Positions 29,960-41,501 of a DNA stretch of 64,000 bases are shown piece by piece. The stretch is taken from positions 10,367,018-10,431,017 of the forward strand of contig CM022951.1 of the NCBI GenBank assembly GCA_012931725.1, read 5' to 3'. How positions within the stretch are numbered: the first letter of the stretch is position 1; every line of letters starts with the position of its first letter. The position numbers were made by a program, and so were the translations under genes. The notes under the pieces were generated by a model, which did no database searches, had not been told where the DNA came from, and worked only from the letters and a program-made list of their open reading frames with translations. This DNA is from Litsea cubeba (Eukaryota; Streptophyta; Magnoliopsida; Laurales; Lauraceae).

Positions 29960-31792
29960 ATGCCTCCGAAAGCTAGGAAGGGCGTAGAGTCCTCGAGAGC
30001 AGCGCTCGAGCTGCCACCACCGTCGACGGACGTCCCTCCTCAAGGACGCTCCCGCACGGTGCATGGCACGTCTGCAGGCGAGGGCCGCTTAGGCTCTCAG
30101 CTCTTTGTCGAGTTCCCCTTCCAAGAGGGATTCGAGGCCTCGATCGCAGCAGAAGAAGTCATGCCACCCAGACGCGATGAGCGTCGGCATGAGCGTCCTC
30201 GGAAGGACAAAGCCGTGGCCGTAGGAGAAACGCGCCACGTTCAACCCCCTGCCACTGGAGGGGTTCTCGAAGCCCAAGCTGCTCTCCTCCAGAGGCAAGA
30301 ACAGCTGATTCACGAGCTCCAACAGCAGCTGAGGGCAACGCAAGCTGCCTCCTTGAGGCAGGTCTCTGAGCCTCAAGGGAAAAAGGGGAACGCCCCCAGC
30401 AGGGCAGCCCAGCCTCCCCGCGAGGATCTCAGAAATCATCTGGACCAAAAGCGAAGCCAGATTCGTGACGAAGGCTCGAGCAACAGCCGGAGTCATCATA
30501 GCCGCGATGGCCGAACTCATCGCCATCGTAGCCCGAACCACTCCAAGCGAAAGCCCAGAGCTCAGACCCCAGAGAAGGACGATGAGCAGGAGCGATTTGA
30601 CAAACGCGTCAGATTGGCTCTCCAGCACAACCTCGACGTGCGGGACCAGAAGCAGATCTGTGGTCACACTGATCTGGGGGGCTCGCCCTTCACAAAAGAA
30701 ATCGAGCGCACCCCCTTGCCCAGAAAGTTCTCCGTCCCGCGGTTCGTCCCCTATGACGGACTGTCCGACCCATCCGCTCACCTCCGACACTTCTCCCAGA
30801 AGATGTCCATCTGGGGGAATGAGGGTCACCTGAACTGCAAAATCTTCTCCTCCAGTTTGGGTGACCTCCCCCTGAAGTGGTTCTGTTCTCTCCCAGAGAA
30901 GTCCATTTCGAGTTGGAAGGAGCTCCAGCTCTCCTTCCTGAAGAAGTTCCAAGCCTATAGCGACGTCCCCAAGAAAGAAGGGGACCTCTTCGCCCTGAAA
31001 ATGAAACAGGGTGAGACCCTCGCCATCTTCGCCCAGCGATTCTGGGCGGTCTACAGCCAGATCGAGGGCACCAGGGAGGAGATAGCAATCTACGCCTTCC
31101 AGCATGCCCTGATCCCCGGCCACGACTTGCGGAAGGACTTGGCCGGGAACCCCCCAGAATCCATGCCAGAGTTGATGTCCCGGGTAAAGCGCTTCATCGC
31201 CCAGGAGGAAGACGAGATCCGAGCCCGGGATCAGGACAGGCATCCGGAACCCGAGCACGAGAGCAACCAGCCTCGGCAGAGAGGCGGGGAGCCCTTCCAG
31301 GAGCAGGAGCCCAAGCAGGCTTGGGTCGCCAGTTCGGCGATGCCCACACCACCCAGGTCTGGGGGCAGCAGGAGGCCAAGGCCTCACGCCAGCGCCTATC
31401 AAGGCATCAACGTCGTCTTCAGAGATCCGATACACCAGATCATGAACAAAATAAAGGGTAAGCCGTTCTTCGAGTGGCCTCAGCCCTTGAGAAATGAGCC
31501 CACCAACGGCAGTCGAAGCAAGTTCTACTGCTCCTACCACAAAGGTAAAGGACATAAGACCGAGGAGTGCAACTCTCTGAAGTGGTACCTGGAGAGACTC
31601 GCCGGCGAAGGCCACCTCCCAGAATTCGTCAAAACAGAAGATGCCGGCGGCAGCGGGGGCCGAGTTCACCAGAGCACGGCTCGGGACCCAGACGGCAAGG
31701 ACTCCGAAAAGATCATTAACGTGATCCACCTGGCATCCTCGGTTCCCTCTCCCTCGTCTCGCGGAAGCTCGCATCGCGCGGGAAGAAGGTGA
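29960..31792 (+). CDS. A2 Gag, uninterrupted
   Basis: 610 codons from ATG 29960, the same start as A1 (MPPKARKG against MPPKAKKG). The N-terminal third is basic and coiled-coil-like (QEQLIHELQQQLR). The capsid domain spans about 235-425 (VPRFVPYDGLSDPSAHLRHF to SRVKRFIAQEEDE). A C-x2-H-x4-H-x4-C knuckle (CSYHKGKGHKTEEC) lies near residue 525. It is open at the first two places where A1 has stops. It ends in a frame-changing rearrangement just before the protease, so the last residues (HRAGRR) are not original. The protein should still be able to form particles and bind RNA. Confidence 0.88.
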   Translation: MPPKARKGVESSRAALELPPPSTDVPPQGRSRTVHGTSAGEGRLGSQLFVEFPFQEGFEASIAAEEVMPPRRDERRHERPRKDKAVAVGETRHVQPPATGGVLEAQAALLQRQEQLIHELQQQLRATQAASLRQVSEPQGKKGNAPSRAAQPPREDLRNHLDQKRSQIRDEGSSNSRSHHSRDGRTHRHRSPNHSKRKPRAQTPEKDDEQERFDKRVRLALQHNLDVRDQKQICGHTDLGGSPFTKEIERTPLPRKFSVPRFVPYDGLSDPSAHLRHFSQKMSIWGNEGHLNCKIFSSSLGDLPLKWFCSLPEKSISSWKELQLSFLKKFQAYSDVPKKEGDLFALKMKQGETLAIFAQRFWAVYSQIEGTREEIAIYAFQHALIPGHDLRKDLAGNPPESMPELMSRVKRFIAQEEDEIRARDQDRHPEPEHESNQPRQRGGEPFQEQEPKQAWVASSAMPTPPRSGGSRRPRPHASAYQGINVVFRDPIHQIMNKIKGKPFFEWPQPLRNEPTNGSRSKFYCSYHKGKGHKTEECNSLKWYLERLAGEGHLPEFVKTEDAGGSGGRVHQSTARDPDGKDSEKIINVIHLASSVPSPSSRGSSHRAGRR

Positions 31793-32425
31793 TGGAAGCC
31801 GAGCTCGGACTGGCATCCAAAAAAGCTCACCGCGGCCGACCTGCGATCTCTTCTCTTAGACAAAGATCTCGGGGGAATCCAGCTCCCCCACAACGATTGA
31901 GGCCACGGCCGAGGCCATGCTGAACTCGGCAGACCCAGACAGGTTCCCCCTGATCGGCGCCATCACTGGCCACGACCGGATGAGCTTCCTTGACGCCTAC
32001 AGAGACTGCCGCCGAGTCCCACTTCACAAGCCCGACGGTCTCCCACCTCGGCAACACCTCTCCGGCATGCGGGATGAAAGCAATCAATTCCTTTAGAGAT
32101 CGGCCTTCTCGCAGAGCTAATCGACCAAGGCCGAAATAAGACAAACCTGGCAATGGAGCTGGAGCTGGCGGACAAGCGCCAAGGAGCAATAGCCCTGCGT
32201 CTGACCGATTATCGACAGCGGTTAGCCAGAGCGTACAATCAAAATGTCTAAGTGAGGTTCTCCCTGGGAGAGCCGGTTCTCAAGGAGACCCCGCCAGCTG
32301 ACAGCCAAACAAAGGAAAGCCGGCCCCGAACTGGCATGGCCCGTTCAGGGTGGTCTCACAGGCAAGCCACTGCCGAGATCGTGGAATGCGTCCTGCCTGA
32401 AGAAATTCTGTTTCTAAAAAATGTA
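31793..32425 (+). pseudogene. A2 pol remnant, several internal deletions
   Basis: Short pieces in A order are fused: sequence just before the protease, a piece matching the region before RT (ADPDRF), a piece of RT (GHDRMSFLDAYR) and the integrase C-terminal tail with several stops and shifts. Catalytic motifs of protease (DSG), RT (YIDD), RNases H and integrase are absent. At least three separate junctions are needed, so this is not one simple deletion. Confidence 0.85.
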
Positions 32426-32505
32426 GCAAGTCTCAATCAATGAAAGTGCCTTTTGCCCTGTCATCAAATCTGAGTCATCTCTCCCCACATGACTTCGGCA
32501 ACTCT

Positions 32506-33303
32506 GGGTCCACCGCCCTGGAAAAGGCCTCGAGTCCAAACTCGATCGTTTCCTAAAGCTCCGGGTCCATCGCCCTGGAAAAGGCCTCGAGTCCAAACTC
32601 GGTCGTTTCCTAAAGCTCCGGGTCCATCGCCCTGGAAAAGGCCTCGAGTCCAAACTCGGTCGTTTCCTAAAGCTCCGGGTCCACCGCCCTGGAAAAGGCC
32701 TCGAGTCCAAACTCGGTCGTTTCCTAAAGCTCCGGGTCCATCGCCCTGGAAAAGGCTTCGAGTCCAAACTCGGTCGTTTCCTAAAGCTCCGGGTCCACCG
32801 CCCTGGAAAAGGACTCGAGTCCAAACTCGGTCGTTTCCCAAAGCTCCGGGTCCACCGCCCTGGAAAAGGCCTCGAGTCCAAACTCGGTCGTTTCCTAAAG
32901 CTCCGGGTCCATCGCCCTGGAAAAGGCTTCGAGTCCAAACTCGGTCGTTTCCTAAAGCTCCGGGTCCATCGCCCTGGAAAAGGCCTCGAGTCCAAACTCG
33001 GTCGTTTCCTAAAGCTCCGGGTCCATCGCCCTGGAAAAGGCCTCGAGTCCAAACTCGGTCGTTTCCTAAAGCTCCGGGTCCACCGCCCTGGAAAAGGCCT
33101 CGAGTCCAAACTCGGTCGTTTCCTAAAGCTCCGGGTCCATCGCCCTGGAAAAGGCTTCGAGTCCAAACTCGGTCGTTTCCTAAAGCTCCGGGTCCATCGC
33201 CCTGGAAAAGGCCTCGAGTCCAAACTCGGTCGTTTCCTAAAGCTCCGGGTCCACCGCCCTGGAAAAGGCCTCGAGTCCAAACTCGGTCGTTTCCTAAAGC
33301 TCC
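32506..33303 (+). repeat. A2 57-bp minisatellite, 14 units
   Basis: Units of 57 bp beginning GGGTCC from 32506, with a diverged fifteenth unit after 33303. Because 57 is a multiple of 3, frames of about 290-400 codons stay open on both strands at once, which is expected from the period and does not show a protein. Confidence 0.95.
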
Positions 33304-33582
33304 GGGTCCTGGACCCTGGAAAAGGCTCCGAGCTCCGACGCTCAGTCGCTTCCTAAATTCTTGGTTCATACACCCCCAGAGATCGCACGGCCGAGATCCC
33401 CGATACTCTGGGTTCAAACACCCTCGAGGTCACGCCGAACTCAAACAGCCGAGATCACGCCAAAACTCACTTCGGTTCAATCTCCCCATTTCGGCCAAGG
33501 TCAGCTTTCGAAAGAAGAGCAGTGCGAGCATGGAAATACAAAAATGCAAATGTACACGGATTGGGCGAACACACAACTCGTC
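33304..33582. other. A2 spacer after minisatellite
   Basis: This is decayed repeat sequence followed by CGAGATC-rich unique DNA corresponding to A1 7649-7882. No gene. Confidence 0.4.
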
Positions 33583-34196
33583 CCTTCTTATTCATTGTAA
33601 TTGCTTCATTACATGGACTACAGACATGAAACGAAAAACACAGAAAGGCTCGTGGCCCTCCGAAGACCCAAAAGAAAGCAGGCTTTGAGACTACTCTTCA
33701 CCGACGCCACCCGCCGACCGGAAACCTCCGGCGGAAAGGCTTGTTGCATCCTGCCCCGAGGTCTTGATACCCCACAAGAAGGAGGGTCTGCGGCATGATT
33801 CAGAACCGCCCCCTTGGACGAAGCAGGACCCCCAGGCGCCCGGTGCCAGGAGCTCTGCAACACGCTTTGGCTGGTCAGACCAAAGTTTGCAAACAAGAGC
33901 CCCCTCCTGGGGCGTTTCTAGTCCTACCCTCCGCCCAGAACCTTGCGGAATGACGACAAGGCCGCCGAATGAAGGGGGCGCCACCAACCCACGGCTGCAA
34001 AGATTCCCATGCAACCGCACCAGGGAAGGCTGGCCGTAGACCCGCGTTCAGAGAGCGCGTAGCCTATGAGGACCATCTTCAGAGAGCGCGCAGACTGCGA
34101 CAGGCCTTCCCCCTCGGAGGAAGCCATCACCTGGCACAGGAGTTCCACCTGGGTCAAGAGCCCATGAAGATCAAGCCTGCCACTCCTATTTATAGG
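33583..34196 (-). other. A2 copy of antisense unit AU2
   Basis: The minus strand has the TATA box (34185-34196, CCTATTTATAGG), the pair of 13-bp repeats (34047, 34078) and a poly(A)-like end (GTAATGAAGCA, then CAATGAATAAGAAGG, near 33590-33615). The frame matching A1 (33924-34157, 77 codons) keeps SARSLK and ALSERG but is shorter and diverged, and an ATG nearer the TATA box opens only a three-codon frame. The non-coding elements are thus better kept than the protein. Confidence 0.45.
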
Positions 34197-34640
34197 AAGA
34201 ACGGGGGGCCCGATCTTCGAGGGAAATTATGAGGTGAGGTCTCTCACGTCTTGCGTGGCGTGCTAGACTTCCCCCCATACTGACCAGCGGCCCCGATGAT
34301 ACCACGCGGAGCCATCCCCTCGTTCCCCTCAATGGTCACATCACCATGCTTACTGCTGTACAAGATCGCCCCAGGTACGGAGTATCAGCGTGAATACCGG
34401 AAAAGATCGCCCGAGATACGGAGTATCGTCGCGAGCACCCAAGAAGATAGCTCGGCACACAAATCTAACGTCCCATCACAGAGAGCACCATGCCGAACTC
34501 AAGCACGGAAGCACCGAGAAAAAGGACGAGTGGTCAGAAACTTTTTCAATTGCATTAAAATCCTTGTCATTACATTATGCAGCAAATACAATTGAAGGAA
34601 ATTACAAAAGGCATAAAGCAGAGAAGCGAATGTCCCGAGG

Positions 34641-36700
34641 TCATGCCCGGTCAGATCCATGGGCCGCAGCGTCAGAAACTTCTGGAGGAGCAGAAGCCGG
34701 CGTCGGGAGTGGATACGGGGGAGGCTCCCGGAAAGAGGGGTGATCCTCAGAAGCCCCTGCCTCCTTCAGGCCGGCACGCCATCCTTTCACCCAGGCCTTA
34801 TCCCTCACGACGAGGACCCTTTCCTTGTAGTGGGCGGTGACCTGCGCTCTGGCGTCCTCGAAAGCAGCATCGCACTCCGACTCGAGTTTCGCCTCGGCTT
34901 CATCCGCCCTCTTGGATTCGGCCTGAAGCAGGGCCGCATAGTCGTCTCCCATCTTCGATATGGAAACCTCGAGCTCGGCCACTCTAGCTCTCTCCGCCTC
35001 GGCTTCTCCCCTCGCCTGCTCAAGCTTCGCCGCGTATTCTCCCTCCACCCTGGCTAATTTCTGGGTGACGACGTCCAGAGACTCTTGCAAGCCGTTCTTC
35101 TCCACGGTCAGCTCGGCAGCATCCATACTGTATCTGCAGATCCTGTCAGCAACTGCCATGGTCTTCTGTGCCGCCTGTGAAAGAAACGGGATATACGCGT
35201 TAGGTCCAGAGGTCATAGATGCCGAATCGCCGGATTGGCGAAAAGAAATGCAGAAAGATTTACCGTGAAGTTAGACTGCAGCATCGACAGAATCAGCTTC
35301 TGATCGCTATACTTGTCCAGCTGCTCCATGTCCCGGGGGAGGGCGCATGCTCGCCCCAGGGCCTCGAGGACCTGGGGATCAATCCTGTGAAGGACGCGAT
35401 CCTCCATCGTCATCGGTCTCCCCGGCCCAAGCATAAAGCTTGGCTCCCATAAAGGCGGCCCCTGAGGCAACGAGGCAGCGACCGAGCTGGGACCTGCATC
35501 TGTCCTCGGCATCTTCAGCGGCCGAGCCCCCTCCTGCTCAACTTCGGCCGGAGGTGAACGTACTTCTAGACCAATGGGGCTAGGGGGTGCGGGAACCTCC
35601 GCAGCAGCTGCGGGGGAATTCATTCGAGCACTCGGAGGAGGCTCAGGGGAGTTCAGATTCACGGATCCATGGGGGGCACGGGCATCCTCCACTCCGAGCG
35701 CTAAGGCCTCGAGGTCCTCGAAGGACAAGCGCCTGGTGTGCCTCATCTCGGAACTTGGCGAAGGAGATCGGGCAGCCCGACTCGACTCCCTTCCCGGGAC
35801 CTGGAGAGGTCTCGATCCCGACGTGGAAGCAAGAACGCCAGACGAGGCCCTAACGTCAGACGACGCCCGTGAAGGCTCCTCTACAGCCTCCGGACTGGCC
35901 TGTTCCTGCCCGACTTCGGGATCCGCACCTTCACCCTGGATCGGCTCTACGGTGCCCCGCAGATACCCACGGTATCTCTGCTGATACCCTAGCAGCGACC
36001 AAGCCGCCCTGCCGTCATGGCCACTGTACCGCTTTACTAGGCGGAGCCAGGCCTCGTTCCTCTTCCAGATGTAGCGAGCGGCCCGTTTTCTCTCCTTCAA
36101 AGCTGTAACAATCAGAAGTGTTAGCGCGGCAGAGCAAAAAGAAACAGTATAAAAACCAGAGAGAAGGTATTTACTTGGAATGGTCCCGAAGTGGCGAGGG
36201 ACTTGGTAGCCTCTATCGGTGTCGGCCACCCCGAACTCCCAGTTTCCCGAGACATACAGGAGATCGTCTCCGGCGTACTTGCTTGAGTCCTCCAAGTATC
36301 GGACAAAGCCGTCCCGGCCTGGCTTTGCCCGGAGATAATAAGCATCTCCGGACTTGCATATATCATATACGTCCTCGATATCGAAGACGCCGAGGTTAAT
36401 GCCCAAAACCTCATTTAACCTAGCCGTGCCCATCACAATCTTGAAAGCATTGGGTAGCAGTTGGCAAGGGCAGAGGCGCCATTGACTGAAACATCTCCTG
36501 AGAAGGGGGTGAAGGGGAAAACGGACCCCACCTTCTATCACGGCCACTAGAGGAAACGACATCCAACCCCCCGAGAAGTCACGAAGGTTGATGCCGTTGG
36601 GATCCTCGCCCCTAACTTGGACGTCAGCAGGGACCCCAAAGGCCGACCTAAAGCCTTCGATCGCTGCCTCGCCCTCTAACCAGTGGCTATAGATTTCCAT
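34641..36700 (-). CDS. A2 aORF: intact antisense three-exon gene
   Basis: Exons on the minus strand: 36700-36175, 36102-35264 and 35174-34641, together 632 aa with ATG and stop. Introns are 72 and 89 nt with GTAAAT donors and TTACAG/CACAG acceptors. Exon 1 (526 nt, the same length as in A1) holds the Transposase_28-like domain (GGVRFPLHPLLRRCFS, LCPCQLLPNAFKIV, VSGNWEFG). Exon 2 is P/S/E-rich and ends FMLGPGRPMTMEDR, then ALGRACALPRDMEQLD. Exon 3 is a coiled coil (EAERARVAELEVSISKMGDD). Intron 1 has no stop and is a multiple of 3, so the unspliced RNA also stays in frame. The role is unknown. Confidence 0.8.
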
Positions 36701-36901
36701 TTCTACCCCAGACCAAGGACAGAGAAACCCGCAGGAGAAGAGTCAGGGTAGAAGGAACTTACGGGAGCAAGACGATGACAGTAAACAGCAGAAAGACGCG
36801 GCCTCAGCAGCACACCACTTCTCAGACGAGGTTTCCTAGCAGCAGCTTATTCTCCTTTGATTCAGAATGGCGACAGAAAAGAGGATGAACCTCGATTGCC
36901 C

Positions 36902-36909
36902 TATATATA
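36902..36909 (-). promoter_or_regulatory. TATA box ahead of A2 aORF
   Basis: TATATATAGGG on the minus strand about 205 bp ahead of the ATG. The following GCAATCGAGG matches A3 (GCAGTCGAGG). It is the best-looking of the three antisense TATA boxes. Confidence 0.6.
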
Positions 36910-37245
36910 TCGCCAGAAGGCCCCCCCCCCTTTCCAGAGGACCTAGTTGGACGCGCCAGAGGGGCATTCTCCTAGAGCTCTGCGCGAATCATTTCAAACA
37001 TTGATTGCGTCCCTGACAGAACGGCGCGCACGATCTCGAAGAGACAGACGACTAACCAGAGGACGACACGCAGAGCCGTCAACCTGTCTCCAGCATTGAA
37101 TAAGGGACGCCAATTATTGCCTCGATTATCCAAAGCGACCGTGAATCAGGGCCCAGAGGGACTTCCTCCACCAGGTAAGCACCGTCACATAGCTCCCGAC
37201 CTCACGGCACTGACGATCTCCGCAAGGTCAGAAGCTAGGGGCAAT
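36910..37245. other. A2 region between antisense promoter and 3' LTR
   Basis: Non-coding, with a C-run at about 36928-36938 and a polypurine-like GAAGCTAGGGGCAAT before the LTR. A3 has matching sequence at 55913-56276. Confidence 0.5.
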
Positions 37246-38127
37246 TGTGCGGGGAGATTTCCAGAGCACCGGATTAGGCTAATCCCAGCCATCAGATGAG
37301 ATTAAGTACTCTCACATGCCAGCCGCGTGCTACCCACGTGGCTCCAGACTCACCTCGGCTAGCAAGGCAGAGGCCTCGGCCGAAGTCAGACAGCTCCGTG
37401 CCACTAGCGCCGAGCTCAGCCACCCCCTACGTCTCCATCTCGGCTGAGAACTCCATCTCGGCTGAAGGAGCCGAGACGAGATCCGAAGCAAGAAAAGACC
37501 TCCACTCGCACCCCTCACGTCGCCAGGCGCGTGAAGGAACAGGGGTACGAACTAGTAAGACAGATGCGACATACGTCTGTCCACAATCTTCGCTGGATCA
37601 CTTACAAGGCGGCGTCCAGCGGCTGAAGCCACATCAGGGCAAGGCCCGAGGGCAGATCCGATGCTGCTCCTACCGCCAAAAGCACCCAACACAATCTGGC
37701 CCAACAAGACGCGCATTTAATGCATTGTGGGCTGATCCGACTGACACTAAATGCAGGGTGGGCTGGATTGGACCGCATTGATTACTTTGCGGGCTTATTA
37801 TGACTCCCAGTCAAATCACGGGACACACACCAAGGTGTCCTCCAAAAATACAAGCCAAGCTTCTATAAATATAATCCCATACCACATGCAAGGTACACAC
37901 AATTGGATACACAGAGCCGTTACTCTGTCTCTCTTCCTCCTCTCCTTCCATTGTTCCAGTTCCTTCACTGACTTTGGCATCGGAGAGCCTTGCGCCGCCC
38001 AGGCCAGGGTCCTCTGACCGTGTGTTCTTCCCTTTCAGGCTTTCGGACGGCACCCAGTCATCACCATCATCGGATAAGTCCTCTAAGGCTCCCCAGTTAT
38101 TGTGGGTCATTATTTTCTGCACCTACA
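37246..38127 (+). repeat. A2 3' LTR
   Basis: 882 bp with a TATA box at 37864-37871, followed by target duplication ATTAC. Confidence 0.92.
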
Positions 38128-38132
38128 ATTAC

Positions 38133-38437
38133 AATGTTAGCCTAATTTCCACTTCTCATATATAACTCTGATGGTTGGAGATGTTTGAGTATAGTGTGGG
38201 TTTGTTAGCTTTTGTAATGTGTTTTTTTTTTTTTGGTAGAACGGTTAGAGATGTTGGAGTGCATGAGTGGGTTTGTTGGCTGTACTAGCAAATTATCCCA
38301 CGGGAATGCTCATGTCCAACGTATGGGTGTGCTCGTTGCACTAGGAAATTTTGTCCTGCGGGAATGCTCATCTCGAATGTGTGGGTGCCTTGCAAGTTGC
38401 AATTCAGGAGTTCCCATCTTTTAATGGGGACCCACAC
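38133..38437. repeat. Spacer with an imperfect duplication
   Basis: Two diverged copies of a block of about 65 bp containing GGGAATGCTCAT (about 38301 and 38359) and a T-run at 38223-38236. No gene. Confidence 0.4.
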
Positions 38438-40718
38438 TGTCACGCCCCAGAAGTGAAACCTGGGTTATGCATGAAATCAGGGTCAATTAAAACTTTCCCA
38501 ACATTAATCAAATGTAACTTGGCCCCAATCATGTCCCATCTGGATCGAAGACCGCTGTGAGGTGTAAACATTTCCTCAAATATAAATAACAAATAGCGGA
38601 AGCTTCATATTTACAAATGGTATCTAAAAGATGTATGATTTAGAGCAAATACTGAATATCATAACTAGAGTTCAAGTTTGAATCTGTTTAAAAAATATTC
38701 ATTACACCATTAGGCCACACCAAAACTTGGGCCTAATCAAAATGATAAAAGAACCAAAAGATGAAGCTAAACATATATAACATGAAGGCCCTCTCGTACG
38801 GAGTCGTTACGGCTATACGATGTCGTTCGTACTATACTCTAAGGAGTCATCAGGCTGATCTGCCTGAACTTCCTCAATCGTTTCTTCCTCGTAGTAGATA
38901 GGCTCGGTATCTATGCACCAAGAGTAGCATCATCAGACGCGAAGGTCGGCAAGCAATGTATATAAAACAGCAAGAGATATGTAGAACGAATTAGAGTAAA
39001 CGATAGACAAGATCATTGGAAATGCATAGCATATCCATTTGAATCATAAACATACTAATAGAACATCTAACAAATAGGCAGTCCACATATGCTAATAACC
39101 ACGGGATAGTTTCACTTGACCTTCCTGGCTCAACATGAGAGCTGTGGTAGAGTAAACAAATGGCACATGATAAAAACCCGGCAAGCAATCAGAATGATAC
39201 CCTATAAAATAAAATAAAACAAAACATCAAACTTCTTCAGAACGGGTATCAAATGGTGTACATCCATTTAAATATAAAAAAGTCATAATGCGCAGACGTT
39301 CAATCCAAAGTCCTCACACAAATGGTGCCCCAAGTGTGTTTGGAGTTTATAGCTGAGTGGTGCCTGACACAAGAGTCCTAAACATACAATAGTGAGGGGC
39401 TAGACTCATCTTGCGTGAACAAGATTAAATCATAGAGAACTACTTTTACATCATCAAATCAAATCCATATCATCAAATCAAATCCATATCATCAAACTTT
39501 TTCAAAATATAAACATTATAATTAATTCTCAACAAGCCTTACAATCAAAGCCGTCTAGCCTCAACACTTTCATCAAACTTCAGAATAAACAGAACATCAA
39601 AAGGGATCCTAAGTTCAGCGTCTAAGTTCTTCATATGATCCCAAAGAAATCAAAGCAAACGAAGCTAATGAACATGGACATTTCATGTAGAAGGTACCAG
39701 ACGGTACAATTTGGAATCATAAGTGATAGAAAATCCATTTCTTCCTTAACCTGATATACAGCCATATCAAGGATATAACAAGGCCATTCTAATTCCATTC
39801 ATCTATCTAATCAAATCATCAATTTCATAATCCATTTCATTAAGCAATTAAACATAATTATCATGTTTTCAAACTTCTAAATTATCAAATGAGCAAAGGT
39901 CATCTAAATCATCATATTTGCATAGAAATCAAGGAGAGACAAACATATCCAACATAGTATATAAATTGACTTGCCTTTGATGAAGAGCTAAGTGAAAATC
40001 CAAGAGATGTTTTGGGGAAAACTCTTTTAAGCTCAAAGATGGAGAAAACAACTCTCAAACCCAAATCACTCCTACAAATACATGCCAAGGGTTGAGGTGA
40101 GTCTCCTTAATTCATTTCTAACCAAAAGGAAAAGGATTCACTAGGTCTACAAGCTTTGAGAGCCTACCTTAGAGTGATGTGTGGATGAAAAGCTTAAAAG
40201 GGAATATTAGTGATCTTGGAGACTTGGGGAAGAAGATGTGACGCTTTGCCGGCGATGTCGGAGCTCCGGTGACCATCGGCAGTGAGGAGGCAGTGGAAGA
40301 GGCTGAGTTTGTGAAGGTGGTACAGTGAAATGAAAGAGAGAATGAGAGATGAGTGTAGTGACTCTTATATTAGGTTAGGCTAATAGTTAATTTGGGTTAA
40401 GTCCTTGGTCCCTAAGTTTGATCTTTGGGCCTCTTCAACGCGTCGAATCGAAATGCGATAGAAGACTAATGTTCGTGAAATGACGAGACCTATCTGACGC
40501 ACCCATCTTGCCAAAAACTCATAATCTCATAAAAACCCCTGAAAACTTCCTAAATTGCAAACCACCCCACTACTGTACCCAAACGAACTCGGCCTCGCGC
40601 GAGACTTCGCACGCATGATCCATACGATAAACCCGACTCGTTAAAACTCTAAACACGCTTACTAACTAATCAAGTAATTAATTAAAATTAATTGGGAATT
40701 AAGGCACGGGGTGTTACA
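38438..40718 (-). repeat. D-type solo LTR with target duplication
   Basis: 2281 bp with ends TGTCACGCCCC and GGGGTGTTACA, flanked by CACAC on both sides (38433-38437 and 40719-40723). On the minus strand a TATA-like TAATATAAGAG (about 40370) is followed by CT-rich leader-like sequence, so the LTR probably reads minus. No internal domains are present: a complete solo LTR left by recombination between two LTRs. The large size and ends resemble Del/Tekay-type gypsy LTRs, but that is recollection, not proof. Confidence 0.8.
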
Positions 40719-40723
40719 CACAC

Positions 40724-41500
40724 CTCTTTAACGGCCGGATGGGATTTGTATGATAAATTCTCACTAGTTATGCTAGAGCTAAAAATAAAATACTACACCT
40801 CGCTTGATAATTTTCGTATGTACAAAGGGGTGAGATCAAGGGAGCCTGCCCCAAACCCTACTACTTTTTTTCCGTATCCCAACTAAAAAGCCGGGACTCT
40901 CTGAAACTCGTACATGCGAGGTGATGGGAACTCGTACATGCGAGGAGACATAACTTACAACATGCGAGGTGATGGAAAATCAACATGTAAGAAGATACAA
41001 CTTACACCTATGAGGTAATAACAACTCTCATATGCAATGCAAGGAAGGGGAAGGTCAGGTTGGAAGAATGAACTTTCCAATGAGAATGGTTGCTACTTAT
41101 ACCACTAAGGTAAGGAGCCATTCTCACCCCAAAGCCTACTCGTTTACAATCCACCAAGGCTATAATAAGATCAGGTAGGGCTTTTACCCAAAACAAATAA
41201 GATCGGGTGGGGCAGCTTGACTCTTTACCTTTACCGAATTATCACATATATTTAGTCGTAAGTCCATTTAGATTCTTATAAATGTAGATACGTCTAGATC
41301 CATCATTTGGTTTGGATTGATTGTCGATGATGGGCATTGATTTGGCTGGGGGTTTGGGATTTCTCGGGTGATTTGGGAGGGATTGGGGGTTGAAAGAAGA
41401 TGGGTTCAGAACTGACGGATGAATGGATGATGATGATGATGATGTGTTTCATGGGTTACCTCGAATCCGTGAATTGGACGGCGATCCGGGATCGGATCTT
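40724..41500. repeat. Intergenic with small imperfect repeats
   Basis: About 40905-41010 has four to five imperfect copies of ACATGCGAGGTGAT-like words about 25-30 bp apart. A short GAT microsatellite is near 41430-41445. No gene seen. Confidence 0.45.
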
Positions 41501-41501
41501 C

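Larger units (their letters stand above)
28993..38127 (+). mobile_element. A2: A-family element with pol largely deleted
   Basis: LTRs 28993-29871 and 37246-38127 and target duplication ATTAC (28988-28992 and 38128-38132) define a 9.1-kb element. It has the same primer-binding site (29874-29891), an open gag, a short scrambled pol remnant, a 57-bp minisatellite, the AU2 unit and an open aORF. Protease, RT, both RNases H and integrase are essentially gone. It therefore transposed, if recently, by using another copy's enzymes while keeping gag and the antisense gene. Confidence 0.93.

Noticed and set aside
32506..33303. CRISPR-like array
   Set aside because: Units are back-to-back without unique spacers, in a plant retrotransposon; it is a minisatellite.
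32464..33688. Three long ORFs on both strands (about 290-400 codons) in the A2 repeat array
   Set aside because: The 57-bp period is a multiple of 3 and the unit lacks stops in several frames, so long frames on both strands are automatic. No ATG context or non-repeat domain supports a protein.
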